Source of the DNA: Poecilobothrus nobilitatus
Taxonomy: Eukaryota > Arthropoda > Insecta > Diptera > Dolichopodidae
Assembly (NCBI GenBank): GCA_947095535.1
Contig: OX352773.1
Coordinates: 132,027,781-132,091,780 of the forward strand
Direction of reading: 5' to 3'
DNA length: 64,000 nucleotides
Made by a program: the position numbers and the translations under genes. Position 1 is the first letter of the stretch, and the number at the start of each line of letters is the position of its first letter. Positions 1 through 11,773 of the stretch are shown piece by piece. Below the pieces are notes generated by a model. The model worked only from the letters and a program-made list of their open reading frames with translations, had not been told where the DNA came from and ran no database searches.

Positions 1-120
1 TTTTGGCTTCTGTTTTTATGTCATAGGAGTCAATCATGAAAGTCTTGCTGGTTAAGACTTTGTTTTTTTTTGTCGTATTTTGATGGACTACGTGTAGTTA
101 TTTGAATTCGTTTCAATTGC

Positions 121-604
121 AAATATACTGCTTTCCTTCTTTCTTGAATTTTGTGAGACTTTGTAAGATACGTATGCGGCTAGATAGTTTGTTGAATAGG
201 CGTATCGCAGTCGGAATTACTGCTTGTCAAATGTTTTTGGGTTCTGCTACTTGGTACATTTAGAGTATTAGCTGATCTTGTTCTGCTTGTGATAGTACCC
301 TTTTCCCGATGTTTAGATTATGTTTCATCAGGTTGTTGTTGACTTTAAACATATAGATTACTTTCTCCTGCGCAATTATAGTTTCTAATCTGCTAATGTA
401 ATCTCTCATATCCAAAGAGGATTTTATTTTATTTTGTAAGTATTTGCACATTTGCCGGTTAGTGTTGTTGTTTTTGATCTTCTGATAAATCCTACCAACA
501 GAACTATTTTCGAAACCACATTCAATATGTTGATCCCACCGCATTTTGTTGTCAATGATTACTCCTAAGTGTTTTACTTTTTCAAGCACCATGTTCTTGA
601 GCAC
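121..604 (-). pseudogene. LINE reverse transcriptase C-terminal fragment
   Basis: On the minus strand the frame from 604 to 260 contains the motif VKHLGVIIDNKMRWDQHI, the typical 'KYLGvilD...W..Hi' block just after the RT thumb of non-LTR retrotransposons. After a stop and frameshift, another minus frame (about 228-121) reads LFNKLSSRIRILQSLTKFKK, the usual 'LFNkLP..IR...s...FKk' tail of Jockey/RTE-like RTs. The fragment lacks the catalytic palm and has no start of its own, so it is a 5'-truncated, decayed LINE 3' end. Directly beyond it (27-70) lies a terminus-like piece of repeat family X. Clade assignment below non-LTR RT is uncertain. Confidence 0.75.
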
Positions 605-827
605 TATAGTTGGTTGAATTGGGCACTTATTTTTTTTATATTTACTTATTTATTTAGTATATAAATACTATTTAATTAGGCAACAATATATGTATGTATA
701 AATTTTTAATCTTTTTTTTTTTGTATTTTATAGTAAATATTATTTTATACTAGCAAATTTTTATAGTAAATTTAAATTTATTTCAGTTATAATTCATTTC
801 AAGTTTAAATAAAGTTAATAAGGGATC

Positions 828-1122
828 AATCATGAAACTCTTGTGAGTTAAGACTTTTTTCTTTTTTAGAAAAAAGTCATTAATTGTCAATCATGAAAGT
901 CTCATGGGAAAAGAATTTTTTCTTTTAAGAAAAAAGTCATTATTTTTCGTTATCATTAATGTTTATTTGTATGACTTTTTTTATAATTTGAGATTTTTTA
1001 AGTCACACGCATTTTAGCTGTGGACTTTGAACAATAAACATCAATATCTTCGGAACCAGAAGTCGGACCGATCAGATTTAAAAACTTAGTCCCCGATACT
1101 GAAATAGAAACTAAAAATAACT
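828..1122 (-). repeat. Dispersed repeat family X, distal half
   Basis: Matches the reverse complement of the distal half of the fullest X copy at 37745-38512 and runs parallel to 27889-28180. Shared landmarks are the end motif TCAATCATGAAA, GCATTTTAGCTGTGGACTTTG, and AGGAACCAGAAGTCGGACC. It abuts an RT fragment that continues on the opposite strand. Confidence 0.8.
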
Positions 1123-1606
1123 TCTTTCCTACTAATAACGATGAAATCGAAGAAATAATTTCAACTCTGAAATGGGATTCTGCTCCGGGACCGGGTATAT
1201 ATGGTATAACAACAAAAGATATTAGAATCTTAGCCAAGGTTATTTCATCAACCCTTGCGAAACTAATAAACAATGTGTTCCAAACAGAGGTATTTCCGAA
1301 CGCTCTTAAAGAGACTATCATAGTACATCTTCAAAAGTGGCAACAAGAGAAATCAAAGTAATTATAGACCAATTTCAATCTTCCGCAGATTGGCTAAAAT
1401 TTATGAAAAGATTATGAACAAGAGGATAGTTTCATTTATAAATCAATCATGTGGATTCGACAAGGCACAATTTGGTTTTCAAAATAGCAGCAACGCAGAA
1501 ACAGAGACGGAGAAGACTTACATAGACATAAAGAAGGCATTTGACACGGTTGATCATGGATTGAAAATAATAAAAAATAAGATTTGGAAAAATAGTTTTA
1601 TTTAGA
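1114..1606 (+). pseudogene. LINE reverse transcriptase N-terminal/palm fragment
   Basis: The plus-strand frame reads through the non-LTR RT block 'Lk..SAPGPxGI' (here WDSAPGPGIYGI, with the usual Asp missing), then NVFQTEVFPNALKETII. A frameshift leads to LAKIYEKIMNKRIVSFI (RT motif 1/2 region) and TYIDIKKAFDTVDH, the motif-A strand that carries the first catalytic Asp. The reading frame stops at 1606, before the YADD box, and at least one frameshift lies near 1360. It is flanked by X-repeat pieces in inverted orientation and lies on the opposite strand to the RT tail at 121-604, so the two are not one intact element. Likely Jockey/CR1-type; decayed. Confidence 0.8.
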
Positions 1607-1616
1607 ATTACATTTT

Positions 1617-1800
1617 GGATAAAGAGATTGAAGAAATGGAAAGGGAAGTAAATTCCAGTTTTTACCATGAAAGAAGATGCCTAAGAGACTCATTAAATTT
1701 TTACATAGGCATTTTCATATTTATGACTATGCGTAGGTGAAAGAAGCCCCGGTATTTTGGGAATCAGAAGTCGGAACTATTCGATTTCGTTATGGTTCGG
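1617..1800 (+). repeat. Dispersed repeat family X, proximal part
   Basis: Matches the start of the X copy at 37780-38000 and the reverse complement of 28380-28470. It begins with a coding-like tail (EIEEMEREVN then HERRCLRDS) and continues through GACTATGCGTAGGT and the 'agccccggtattttggga' block. Orientation is opposite to the X piece at 828-1122. Confidence 0.75.
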
Positions 1801-2108
1801 GAGATCTGAGCACCTCCGAGTATAGTTTCTTATTTTTATTGTTGTTAATGCAATTGGTGTTCATTAGAATTTTATCGATTTTTTTTGTCAGTTGATTCGT
1901 GAAGTTCGTTACATTCTTTAGGATCGGATTGCGTAGGAATGGTTTACAGTCATCACACATCAACATGACTTACGGAGCCACTTTCACCATTTTCTTCACA
2001 GGCTGAGTAGTACAACTTATTGCAGTATCCATCACATTGGCATGCGAGGTCTTTATCAGTAACTTCCCTAGTGCATTTAGGACAATCAGCCTTTCTTTGC
2101 ATGTCCAT
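1790..2108 (-). pseudogene. LINE ORF1 relic with PHD-like zinc finger
   Basis: The minus-strand frame from an ATG at 2108 reads CPKCTREV, then CQCDGYCNKLYYSAC; after a one-base shift it continues with MCDDCKPFLRN and a lysine-rich, possibly coiled-coil stretch ending in a stop at 1790. The spacing CxxC...CxC..xC...C...CxxC fits the PHD-like finger found at the start of ORF1 in several insect non-LTR retrotransposons. A similar finger, CDGSCEGLFY, begins ORF1 of the LINE at 29684-35045. The frameshift and lack of a downstream ORF2 in the same orientation make this a relic. Confidence 0.6.
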
Positions 2109-2112
2109 TCAG

Positions 2113-3021
2113 TCTTATATTTTGTATAAAAATACCACGTCTTGCTCTTTACTCTAACAGAAGAAAAACGGTCACTCTTATCTACTACTTTTTTGATTTG
2201 CGTGTAGTCAGCACCAATTAGAAATTAATGTATTTTAACATTTTCATTCATAATTTTTAATTTATTTAAAAAAAATGAATTTGAAATCCGACACAGCCTA
2301 CATGTTATAAACTTTGACAGTATACTGATGAGTGATGAGAATTATAGAAATTTTATTTTTTACCTGTTTTGTCTTCCTTTCGCATAGGGTAATAGTTACA
2401 AAGATTGGACGAGCTTTCAAAACTTTCAAAAGCGTTGTAAAATTCTAACTTGAAATGTGAAATATATAAAAAAAAAAATTATTATGATAAATTTTATTAA
2501 TTTTTTCAAAATATTGTAAATGATAAATTAAAATATAGTAAACAATAAAGTATACTTAAAATAACGAAAACAAAATTCAAGAAAATTCAAGCAACAAAAT
2601 TAAAATTAAATTAAAAAAAAATTAGCAACTTCAATTAAAAAAGCATTAATAACTTATAAACCTAGAAAATAATTTAAATGTTTAAAGTTAGAATTAAAAA
2701 AATATCACAAAATTAAATTAATTAAACTTAAAAAAATTAATTACATAATTCATGTACTTTTTATATCATAATTCAGTCACTAATAAAATAAAAATAAAAT
2801 CAAAACTAACACTAGATTTTATTTACATAATTCAATTATCAATAAAATAAAAATAAAAACAAAACTACTACGAGATAGATGGTTTTTTAAGTAAATGTAG
2901 CTATTTTTCTGAAATTTGAATTACTACTTATTTCATTATTTAAATTTTTGCAAAAATTGTTTATAAGAACATTTGAAAATACAGCAAAAATTTTAGCATA
3001 AATATTAAACGAAGATTGGCC
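2113..3021. other. AT-rich stretch without a recognisable gene
   Basis: Contains A-rich runs (about 2465-2480, 2600-2640) and near-duplicate pieces around 2770-2800 and 2830-2860 (a 'aataaaataaaaataaaa' motif twice). It probably holds the 3' end of the P-type element on its right, but I see no terminal repeat. Confidence 0.5.
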
Positions 3022-4877
3022 TCACACACAAATTACATCAAAATTTATATTAAAATCGTCTGAAATAAGGCTTTGATATGTAAGTGAACAAAGAATACCT
3101 TTTTGATTTGTAGCTTGCAGAAATTGTGGTTTATTAAGTATTACAATTTTATTTATAAGTGCGTCCATATGAAACAATATGAAATTTACGGAATCAGTAG
3201 GTAAAACTAAACCTCCACGTTGAATATAATTAAAATAATTGTTTTCTGTAGAAAAAGCGTCTTTAGATTGTACAATTAAATTTTTACATTGCTGACATTT
3301 TAGTTTTTTTGATACTTGCATAACCAGCAACATAAATATTTGCTTCTTGAATAAATATATTTTGGTATTCTTCCAAGAAGTTTGTATTTAGTATATCCAT
3401 GTAAAACGCGACATCCGTCTTTAATAAATCTGTGTTAGACGTTAGACATAGAACAAATATTAGAATCGAAATTTAGCTCAATACTTGATCGCATTAGTTT
3501 CCTAATTCTTAATTTTTTTTCAGATTCAATAATATTTTGATAAGATAATTGATTTAGCCAATTATTTCTAATATTTTTAATTAGATGCACACTATCGTAA
3601 AACAGATAAATATGTGTTCGTGGATGTTGTGGATTAACAAATTTGAAATTATTTGGTGAAAAAACTCTAAAGATATTTTGATTTATTCGTTGTCCGTTGT
3701 TATTGAAATTACATGAAAACCTAATGTTTGTAAATTTAAAATTATATCACAAGTGTATTTGTGAAGATCTTCGCCATTGACATGTTTTACTGGAATTAAT
3801 TGAACTATTTCTTTCTTATTACCGAATACAGAATTTATTAAAAATGCTAAAACTATTTTCCCGCTTCGTTTGGATTATTTTGAGCAACTCCCGTTATATT
3901 TCTCGCTTTATAATTAATTTGTGTTTTAATATAGATTTCATCTATCTGAATGTTGATTTTCTGTTCAATCTCACTTAGTTTATTAAAAATTATTTTTAAA
4001 TAATTTAAGTTTAAAGATTTTGTTTCAACATTTACGTTAAACGAAGATGAAATTTTTTGTAATCGTGTGCAGTGAGGTAAAATTAAAATATTATTGTCTC
4101 TTATAATGTTGTACACTGTAGACGAATGTAAATAAATTAAAAAAGAGTTAACTATTGTATTTTTGGCATATTTTCTCTTTTTTTGACGTTATTTGAACAA
4201 GTTGATCAACTACCACTTCTAAATTATTTTTAAATTTGTATTGGATATCATTTTCACTAATTATTTGTAATGCTGTATTTATTTTTTTGTAGCCAGATTT
4301 AAAATCGAATTTATGTCGAAATTTGAGTCACTATTTGAATATTTATCTATAATCTTTTGTACCTCATACCAACGCGAAATTTTAGAATTTTTACATAAAA
4401 TATCTTTCAAGTCACTATATTTTTGAAGAATGCTATTATGAAATATTTGAAACGTTAAGCCTTTATTTATTGATATGCTAGTGTCAATTGATATGTAACA
4501 AAATTCGTTTTTAACTATCTTATATAAGATTCTTCTAAAATTTTTAAATTTAATTTTAAATTTATGTTTTCTTTAAATTCAATGAAATTATTAATAATAT
4601 GTTGTTCTATAATAATTTTTTTACTGTTTTTAATTCTTAACTTTAATGAAGGAACAGTATTTTCATATAGTCTTTTCCGTTTTATATTAAATTTTATGTC
4701 AGTACTTAAAAAATGATCACTACATACGGCTGATGAAAGTTTGTTGTATGTCTTTAAATTAGGTATTGCATTCACCCAAATGTCTGCTAACTTTTTGCTC
4801 TTTGGAAATCGAAATAATGATTTGCCTGTTTCTACTTGGGTTGTAGTACAACCCTCTACAATGCATTTCAGAGGCAT
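3022..4877 (-). pseudogene. THAP/P-element-type transposase, decayed (copy A)
   Basis: The first frame (4877-4515) is a THAP C2CH zinc finger: MPLKCIVEGC at the start, LFRFPKSKKLADIW, AVCSDHF and TVPSL, in the expected order and spacing for the sequence-specific DNA-binding domain. After a broken linker, 4116-3853 contains ILILPHCTRLQKIS and IQIDEIYIKTQINY, the start of the RNase H-like catalytic core of P-element/THAP9 transposases. A frameshift near 3865 moves the frame, which continues with YDSVHLIKNIRNNWLN (about 3560-3600), a hallmark of this family. The last frame (3333-3022) has CQQC and RGGLVLPTDSV, the usual C-terminal segment. Several stops and frameshifts show it is dead. No terminal inverted repeats seen. 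Confidence 0.85.
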
Positions 4878-5340
4878 TTTGATTTGTCAACTACCTATAT
4901 TTAAAATTTTTTAATTCAAAATAAAATTTAAAAAAAATTAAAACGAAATTTAAAATAAAAATGTTCATGCAAATTACCACATTTGCACCCTATAAAAAAT
5001 TTTTAAATCGCACCTTTCATCGCATTCAACATCATACTAAATTACTAAAATAAGAATTAAAGAAAATTTTTTTTTTAAAATGTGCAAAATGTGTATTGAT
5101 CTTTTTTTGTTTTCTTTCACATTTGATTAATAGCATCTTTTTTTTCTATAAAAGCTCTAAACAATGTAAAGTGTTGTTGTGATTTTTTCAAGAAAATGTG
5201 TAAAAGATTATAAATTTATAGAAATATGAGATTATTGTAAATGAATAGGTAACGAAAGACAAACTTCGGTTAAATGTCGGGAAAAAATTTCAGCACTGTG
5301 GCCTATAGTATACTGCATTGTTTATATTATAAGTTATATA
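4878..5340. other. Spacer between P-type relic and hAT element
   Basis: AT-rich with T and A homopolymers. It may include the promoter side of the P-type element. No coding signal or terminal repeat recognised. Confidence 0.4.
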
Positions 5341-5348
5341 CTTACAAC
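5341..5348 (+). repeat. hAT target-site duplication, left (CTTACAAC)
   Basis: The 8 bp before the element are CTTACAAC, repeated exactly after it at 8587-8594. An 8-bp duplication is the signature of hAT transposition. Confidence 0.93.
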
Positions 5349-5845
5349 CAGTGATGGTTTTTTAGCCCTTTAGGGCTTTTTTTGACCCCTTTTTAATTAT
5401 AAAGCTCTTTCAGCCCACCTTATAAATTATTAGCCCTTTTTTGAAAAGTGTCAAAATATATTTGTAAAAAATTATGTACTCTGATCTAAACGCACTTAAT
5501 TATTAATAAACATCAAACTTAATGTAAACATAGGATTTAAATGACATTTGGGATTGGAAGCTTTTTATTTAAACGGTAATTGACGTTTGATTTTTAAAAA
5601 TCAGTTTATAGTGTTTTTATAATTCATACACGCTAAAATATTACTAGTGTAGTCTCTGCTAGTAAGTAAGTCCTTCAAAAAATTTTCTTTAAATTTATCA
5701 AAAATAAAAATGTATAAATATTCGATTGACAATAATGCAAAAAAAAGAGTTATAACTTGAAGTCCGAATGTGGAAAACGAAGCTACCCGGTAATTATTTC
5801 GAGTTAACCTTTGTTATTTATGTGTAAGTAAGAACCCATCTACAT

Positions 5846-8112
5846 AAAATCAAATTGTTTTAATTCTAATAGCAATAAGGTAACAGAAACAGATAGTGAG
5901 ATTGAAGATATTGATATTAACAAAACAAAAAAGAGAAAATTATATAGCAGAAAATTCTGTGATAATTGGTTGCAAAATAAAGAATTAAAAGACTGGCTCT
6001 TAAAAGACGAATCCAGTCCAGAAATGAAAAGGTACAAATTTTGTGATACCAGAATTAAAGGAGGGATTTATCATTTTTTACGTCATAGTGAAACAGATCT
6101 TCATAAAACTAATGCAAATAAAATAAAACAATCCATTTTAATAGATAAATTCGTGGAAAAAACTTCAGATGATTTAAATAATTTATCTAAAAAGGGCGAA
6201 TTGTTGTTAACTACTTTTCTGGCGGAACATAACTTGCCATTCGCCATTGGCGACCATTTGATAAAATTATTTAAAACAATAGCTAGTGATTTCAAAATTG
6301 TAAAAAATATGCAATATTCTAGAAAAAAAGGCTCCTAAATATGTTAAAGATATAATTGCACCATATAATGTACAGAAAATTTCAAATTTATTACAAGAAA
6401 ATTTTTATTCTCTACTCATTGATGAGAGTACAGACATAACAACGAAAAAGGGGCTAGCGGTTTTAGTTCGTTTTAAAAATGTAAAATCACATGAAGTGCA
6501 GGACCGCTTTTTAGGTTTAATTGAAATACTCGATTGTACTTCTGAAGGCATTTTTAAAGCAATTGTAGACTTCTTAAAAACGTGTAACATATCATTAAGA
6601 AACATGGTTGGATTTTCAGCTGATAACTGTAATGTTATGATGGGGATTCATGACGGTGTACAGGCAAGATTTAAATAATTATGTCCCAACTAATTGTACA
6701 CGGTTGTATGTGCCATATATTAAATTTATGTACTAAAGCTGCTTGCTCTGTTTTACCAAATGACATCACAGAATTAATCAAATGCATTAACTTTCATTTT
6801 TCTAATAGTACTTCGAGGCGAAATGATTTTGAAAAATTCCAAAAATATTTTGGTGCACCACTTCATAAAATGCTTAATTTAGCTGCCACAAGGTGGCTTT
6901 CATTGGAAGTAAGTATATTATACCTTTTTAATAGACTGTAATAATATAAAAAAATTTTAAATAATATAATACTATTACCTACCTAATTATACATAATTCG
7001 ACATTTCGACATAAAAAAATTTAAGTAAAAATGTATGTATGTACATTTATATCATGAGTTCTGGATTTATTAAAAGTTTTTTTGAATGTTCCATTCGCAA
7101 TATAAATTAACAAAACTACTACGTTAATAAAATTTTAGTTTCTATTTTACAACATTATAATTTTCGTTACAGGACGCTGTAAATCGGGTACTAGAGCGAT
7201 GGACGTCATTGCAATATTATTACACTAGTACTCATTTTGAGTTCAATTTTCAAAATTCAAAGAACGAATTTATTATAACATCTTTATTGAATAATAATAT
7301 AAAATAAAATTTTTTCTTTTTGTCGTATATCTTAAAAATTATAAATGATGTAAATAAAGAATTTCAAGGCGAAAACTCAAAAACTTATTTGATATCATTA
7401 AGATCTAACTACTTACTACAAACAATGTGCAACAATTTCATTAAACCTAACATTATAAAAAATTTATCTTCATTTTATAATTTTGACTTTAATTTAGAAG
7501 AGAACTTCCGCCAAAAAAGCCAAATCTATTGTGGTGTAAAGGTTGAAAAATTTTTGTATCAAAATAAAGATTTTGATGCCACAGAATTTTATGGAAATAT
7601 TTTGAAGTTTTATATAACATTTTGTAATAGTATAATCAAAAAAATAGACATGAACAGCTAATTTTTGGGATATATGACCTTTTTAACACCAGAAAACGCA
7701 CTTTCTGGTAATATTTTATCAATTTTGTCACTTCTAAAAAATTTTACCGCCGATTTTGTTAATAAAGAAGCAGTGAGTGGCAATCTTTAGTAAATTTTGA
7801 AGAACTTTTCATTTTAAAACATTGGAATTTGAAGAATTTTGGAAAAAAATTAATTATTGTAGAAATGGTATAAATGACTAGTTACTAGTTTTACCTCATT
7901 CTACAGCAGCGGTGGAAAGAATTTTTTCTCAAAATAAACTTATAAAAACTAATATCAGAAATCGCTTGCATGTATCAACTTGTTCGGCTCTATTAAGTGT
8001 AAAAGATTTTTTAAAAGGCGAGGCAAAAATTTGTTGTTCATGGAGTCCTCATAAAAATATGTTAAATATGAATTTCAACAATCAAGTTGAGTGTAATGAT
8101 ATATTAGAATAA
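5846..8112 (+). pseudogene. hAT transposase, decayed, with one intron (copy A)
   Basis: Blocks appear in family order. The N-terminus (5846-6338) has CDNWLQNKELKDWLL and a TTF/BED-like finger whose first Cys is replaced (YKFC...H....H). Next is YSLLIDESTDITTKKGLAV with catalytic-core Asp residues (about 6400-6450), then MVGFSADNCNVMMG, then HGCMCHILNLCTKAA and LAATRWLSLE. A GT-AG intron (6909-7172) joins SLE to DAVNRVLERW in phase 0. C-terminal pieces are ILKIINDVNKEFQGE and the dimerisation block LPHSTAAVERIFSQNKLIKT ending at 8112. Stops at 6678 and 7309 and frameshifts near 6315, 6680 and 7310 disable it. Start codon not determinable. Confidence 0.88.
6909..7172 (+). other. Intron in the hAT transposase (copy A)
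   Basis: Donor GTAAGTATAT follows TCATTGGAA; acceptor TTTTCGTTACAG precedes GACGCTGTAAAT. Removal keeps the frame (phase 0) and restores the family pattern 'TRWLSLE-DAVNRVLERW'. 264 bp, AT-rich, with in-frame stops. Confidence 0.8.
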
Positions 8113-8586
8113 TAAAATAAATTACTATTGATTTTACTTTAATAAAAAAAAATATTAATTCTGACACAATATTTTTATTTTACTAAATAATATATCATTA
8201 TAGTCATTCATTACATTCAACTTAGTTATTACTTATTACAGTTACACCGTCTTAAATTTATGCAGCTAATTTTGTTTTAATATCCGATTTATAACTGTAT
8301 AAATTTATTATAATTTGTTTTTGTTTTTATTTAACGATTAATTTTTATTAATGTTTATTAATTTGAAAGAAAGATATAAAATTCTGTTTTGTTTTGAATG
8401 TTTGAATTTTTATTTTGTTTTGAATTTTTTTGAACTAAATAAATATATTTTTATTATAAAAATATATTATTAAGTGTGTTTTATTTAGAAGATCATTTAA
8501 GATATAGAAAAAAATAATGAGCCCTATTTTAGCCCCTTCATTATTTTTTGTTCGACCCTTTTAAAATTTGTCTGAACCCATCACTA

Positions 8587-8594
8587 CTTACAAC
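8587..8594 (+). repeat. hAT target-site duplication, right (CTTACAAC)
   Basis: Exact match to 5341-5348. Confidence 0.93.
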
Positions 8595-8943
8595 ATATGT
8601 TGGTGTTGTGTTGTTATTAAGAGTAAAATGAGAGTAGTACGGTTTTGTAGCTGGACCGGTGAGGTGTTCAGTTTTAACAAATTTCATAATTTAGTTTAAT
8701 TAATTTCTCGAGCCAATTAAATATTAAAATAAATCACAAGTTTAACAATTGCGTGTATAAATATTTATAAATACAAACTTTAAAATACTTTGGATAAAAA
8801 TTTAAAATAAAAAGAAATTTTCCTGTGGTTTACTTATTTACTCCAGAACACTCCTCAACAATAAGGTGAATAGGTAGAATCAATAAGATGAAAAAAAAAA
8901 AAATTTTAAAATCAACTCCTCAACAACTCAATTAAAAAAAACA

Positions 8944-9285
8944 ATATCTTAGGATATTGAAAAGTAAACATCAATATAATAGGAACCAGAAGTCGGACCG
9001 ATCTTTTTTAAAAAACCTAGTACCTCAATACTGTAATAGAAACTAAACATAAAAAAAAAATTTAAAAAAGTTGCGGAAAATGGTACCTTAGTGTTAGAGG
9101 TCTCCGTTTTTTGGGCGGGCTTAAAAGTAGAATTTTTTTATTTCTGTTTACTAATTTGAATTCTACTAGATAATCGGTGAGTACGTTTTTTAAATAATGT
9201 AGTTCCGACTTCTGATTCCCAAAATACGGGGGCTTCTTGCACCTACGCATAGTCATAAATATGAAAATGCCTAATTATATTAATA
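8944..9285 (-). repeat. Dispersed repeat family X, internal part
   Basis: Contains AGGAACCAGAAGTCGGACC, the 'acctagtacc' block, TTTTTTGGGCGGGCTTA and AAAATACGGGGGCTTCTTGC followed by CTACGCATAGTCATAAATA, in the same order as the X copy at 27889-28475 and inverted relative to 37745-38512. The conserved end motif is missing on its left. Confidence 0.8.
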
Positions 9286-11097
9286 ATACTATAATTTTTT
9301 TTCTATAATATATGCTTTATTTCGTAGAATATTAAACTCTTCTATAAGTACATTGTGATGCACTGTGATGAACAAGAATCTGAAAATAAACGCTATTTAC
9401 AAGATTCCATATCTTCAAATTTGAGCTTAGTTTCCAATTTTTATATAGAAAATTAAGCAAGTTTTGCTCCTAGCAACCTGGTTTGCTCCACGATTACACT
9501 GCGTTTCCAACCACGCTTAAAAATATGTATTTTCTTTAGTTTGTTTCTTATTGTGTGTCATTATCGCTAAGTTGTACATCTCAAAATTTCAAGCCTCTAT
9601 CTAAAAGCGTGAATTATGAAAGTAGAAAAATCATGCTAAATTTGTTTTTCACATAACGGTAAATTTAAATACTAAATTTTAAAAAATTGTATAATTTTTA
9701 TATTAATTTACAAAGTTAAAAAAAATATCTGTCGAATGACGTTTTCCGATTGAAAAAATCTTAAGCATAACATAAGATATATGCATTTAAAAATAGGGCT
9801 TTTTTCAAAGTTTGAGGGGCTGTAGCTCCGTAATGGATGGGGCTACATGAAAAAGTTGTTCCACAAAATTATTTTTTTCATGAGACCTACTCATGGTTAA
9901 AATTGTTTTATAAATTGTCTATCTTTAACGGTGTAGAAATTTTGTAAACAGACGGACAGACGGACGGACGGACAGAGTGAAACTAATAAACACATTTTTT
10001 CAAAATTTTTTTGGAAATGTGCTAAAAATTGCACAAAAAGGGAAAATTTTCCAAGGTCTCAACTTAAAATATGATAATAATAATATAATAATTAACGTGA
10101 CGATTCATGTATTCATATAATATAATAATTCTCTCATATAATAATAAAATAATAAATTATTGTTGAGGTTTGCTGTAACGAAAACGAAAGCTACGTATTT
10201 TTGTTTCACTTTGCTAAAACGGCTAGATTTGTTTTGGAAACTGTATAAGATTTATTTGATTTTGACAAATTTTTATTTTATCAAATGAAAGGTGTTTAAA
10301 GTTCAAATTATCTTTCATTTTATATGTATATATATATATCTTAAATTTGACTTTTGGTCACTTGCTTCTTTTTGAAAAAACGGTCCTCAACTGAAAGGTG
10401 CTGCCATAGTGCAATTCTTTAAAATAATTGACAAAATTTTCTTTAAAATGATAATTCAAAAGGGTTGTACAAGAAATTTACATAAAATAAATTATGAAAA
10501 TTATTGTACATAATAATTTTGTTTTACTAGAATTAGACTTTTAATTTTTGTATGAAACAGGTACATATGTATGTAGAATTGACATACTAATAATTTTTAT
10601 TTTTGAGTTAGATAAAAACATTTATTTTTTTTTTGATTTTATACAAGCAAAAAAAAAGTATCAAATTGATTTTTGCCGTATGCAAACACTTGTCGAATTC
10701 AAAAAGAGGAATTTTTAATTTGTTAGCGGGGGTTTAGGAGTAGTAGCCCCCAACTTTTAAAAATTTAAATTTTCATATAAGAGTTAATAATTTTACGTTT
10801 TCAATATAAAAATGTCAAGATTTTAAATTTTTGTAAAAAATTAAAATTTTGCATTTACATATAGAAATTACTAAAAATGTTGAAATTTATGTTTGGAATC
10901 AATTAAATAATGAAATAAATGATAAAATATGTTTACTTTTTCATTTAAAAAAGTTAAAATTAATTTATTTACGTTTTCAATATAAAGATGTCAATAATTT
11001 TTTATTTTATATAAATTTGAATTATCTGTAAGTACCTAGATATTTTTTGTACAACCCTTTCTTTTTTATTATTAAAAAATTCAATTTTGATGGGATG
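9286..11097. other. AT-rich interval without a gene
   Basis: No coding signal recognised. It holds a GACG/GACA tetranucleotide tract (9950-9975), ATA-rich low-complexity sequence (10065-10160), a TATATATATA tract (10328-10337) and two roughly duplicated segments near 10790-10850 and 10970-11010 ('acgttttcaatataaa'). Short open frames such as 10849-11031 are compositional. Confidence 0.5.
9950..9975 (+). repeat. GACG/GACA tetranucleotide microsatellite
   Basis: Six GACG/GACA units in a row after AAAC. Similar tracts are common in fly intergenic DNA. Confidence 0.85.
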
Positions 11098-11541
11098 GGA
11101 AGTTAGATATAGTCGTTTCTTTTCTTCTTATGTGTTTTCCTATCTTAAGATATTCAGTCAAAAAATTACATATGCATTTTATAATATACATTTCGTCCAC
11201 TCAGCTGTTTATATTTATTAAAATAATGTAAAGCAGTTTTTCATAACCAGTTTCATTCAAAGGTTTTAAGTTTTTATATTACTTAATAATTGATATATTT
11301 TGTTTTTAAAATTAAAATTAAATTAAATTAAGGTTAATCAAATTTTTAACTGCTTGTAACTAAGTAAGAAAATAAGTCATGAAATTCTTAAAACAATTAG
11401 AAATAAAACTATGTATTTCACCTTTTAGGAAACTATTTCTGAGGAAACTAAAGTAATACATAAGCATGGTTCACTCAGCTGTTTCTCAAATTTGACTGAA
11501 AATATTTTTTTCGTTGCCTATCTAGGGGTAATATATCTATG
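11098..11541 (+). mobile_element. Family Y TIR-element relic (truncated)
   Basis: Aligns along its length, in inverted orientation, with 38529-38970. Its right end TAATATATCTATG matches the terminal motif of the fuller copy. It lacks the roughly 230 bp that form the other end in the 38529-39207 copy. No coding capacity seen; probably a non-autonomous DNA element. Confidence 0.65.
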
Positions 11542-11773
11542 GTAAGGTCTTTCAAAATTCAAATTGAGTTTGAATTGATTTTTGAATTGAAACTGGAAAA
11601 GTTTTTATTTATTTTATATGAGTTCCATATTGCTCCTAAAACTAGGTTGATTTTGCAAATTATTTTAAATCCAGCGGGAATTTCTTTAGTATTATTTATT
11701 AGGTATTTTAATATATTTTCGAAACAATATTTTGCAAATTACCTCTATGACTTTATAAAAAATAAAATAAACT
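11542..11773 (+). other. Short open frame, not recognised
   Basis: An open frame (11539-11793) runs from the Y end into the next TIR element. It is leucine/isoleucine/phenylalanine-rich as expected from AT-rich sequence and matches no family I know. I do not call it a gene. Confidence 0.25.

Larger units (their letters stand above)
5349..8586 (+). mobile_element. Full-length hAT DNA transposon (3238 bp), copy A
   Basis: The left end starts CAGTGATGGTTTTTTAGCCC and the right end is ...GAACCCATCACTA, giving short imperfect inverted ends of the form YAGTGATGG. Exact 8-bp target duplications flank both sides. Subterminal AGCCC/GACCC motifs recur at both ends (5368-5380, 5410-5420, 5430-5440; 8520-8575), probably transposase-binding sites. 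A broken hAT transposase fills the interior in the same orientation. Both ends and duplications being intact shows it inserted as a unit; the interior decayed later. Confidence 0.93.

Noticed and set aside
3853..4116. Apparent loss of an ORF in copy B (45330-45593)
   Set aside because: The difference is a substitution in a GTG codon that merely served as an alternative start. The transposase is already broken in both copies, so it has no functional meaning.
9062..9256. 64-codon minus frame in repeat X
   Set aside because: It lies inside an X repeat and is not conserved as a frame in the other X copies.
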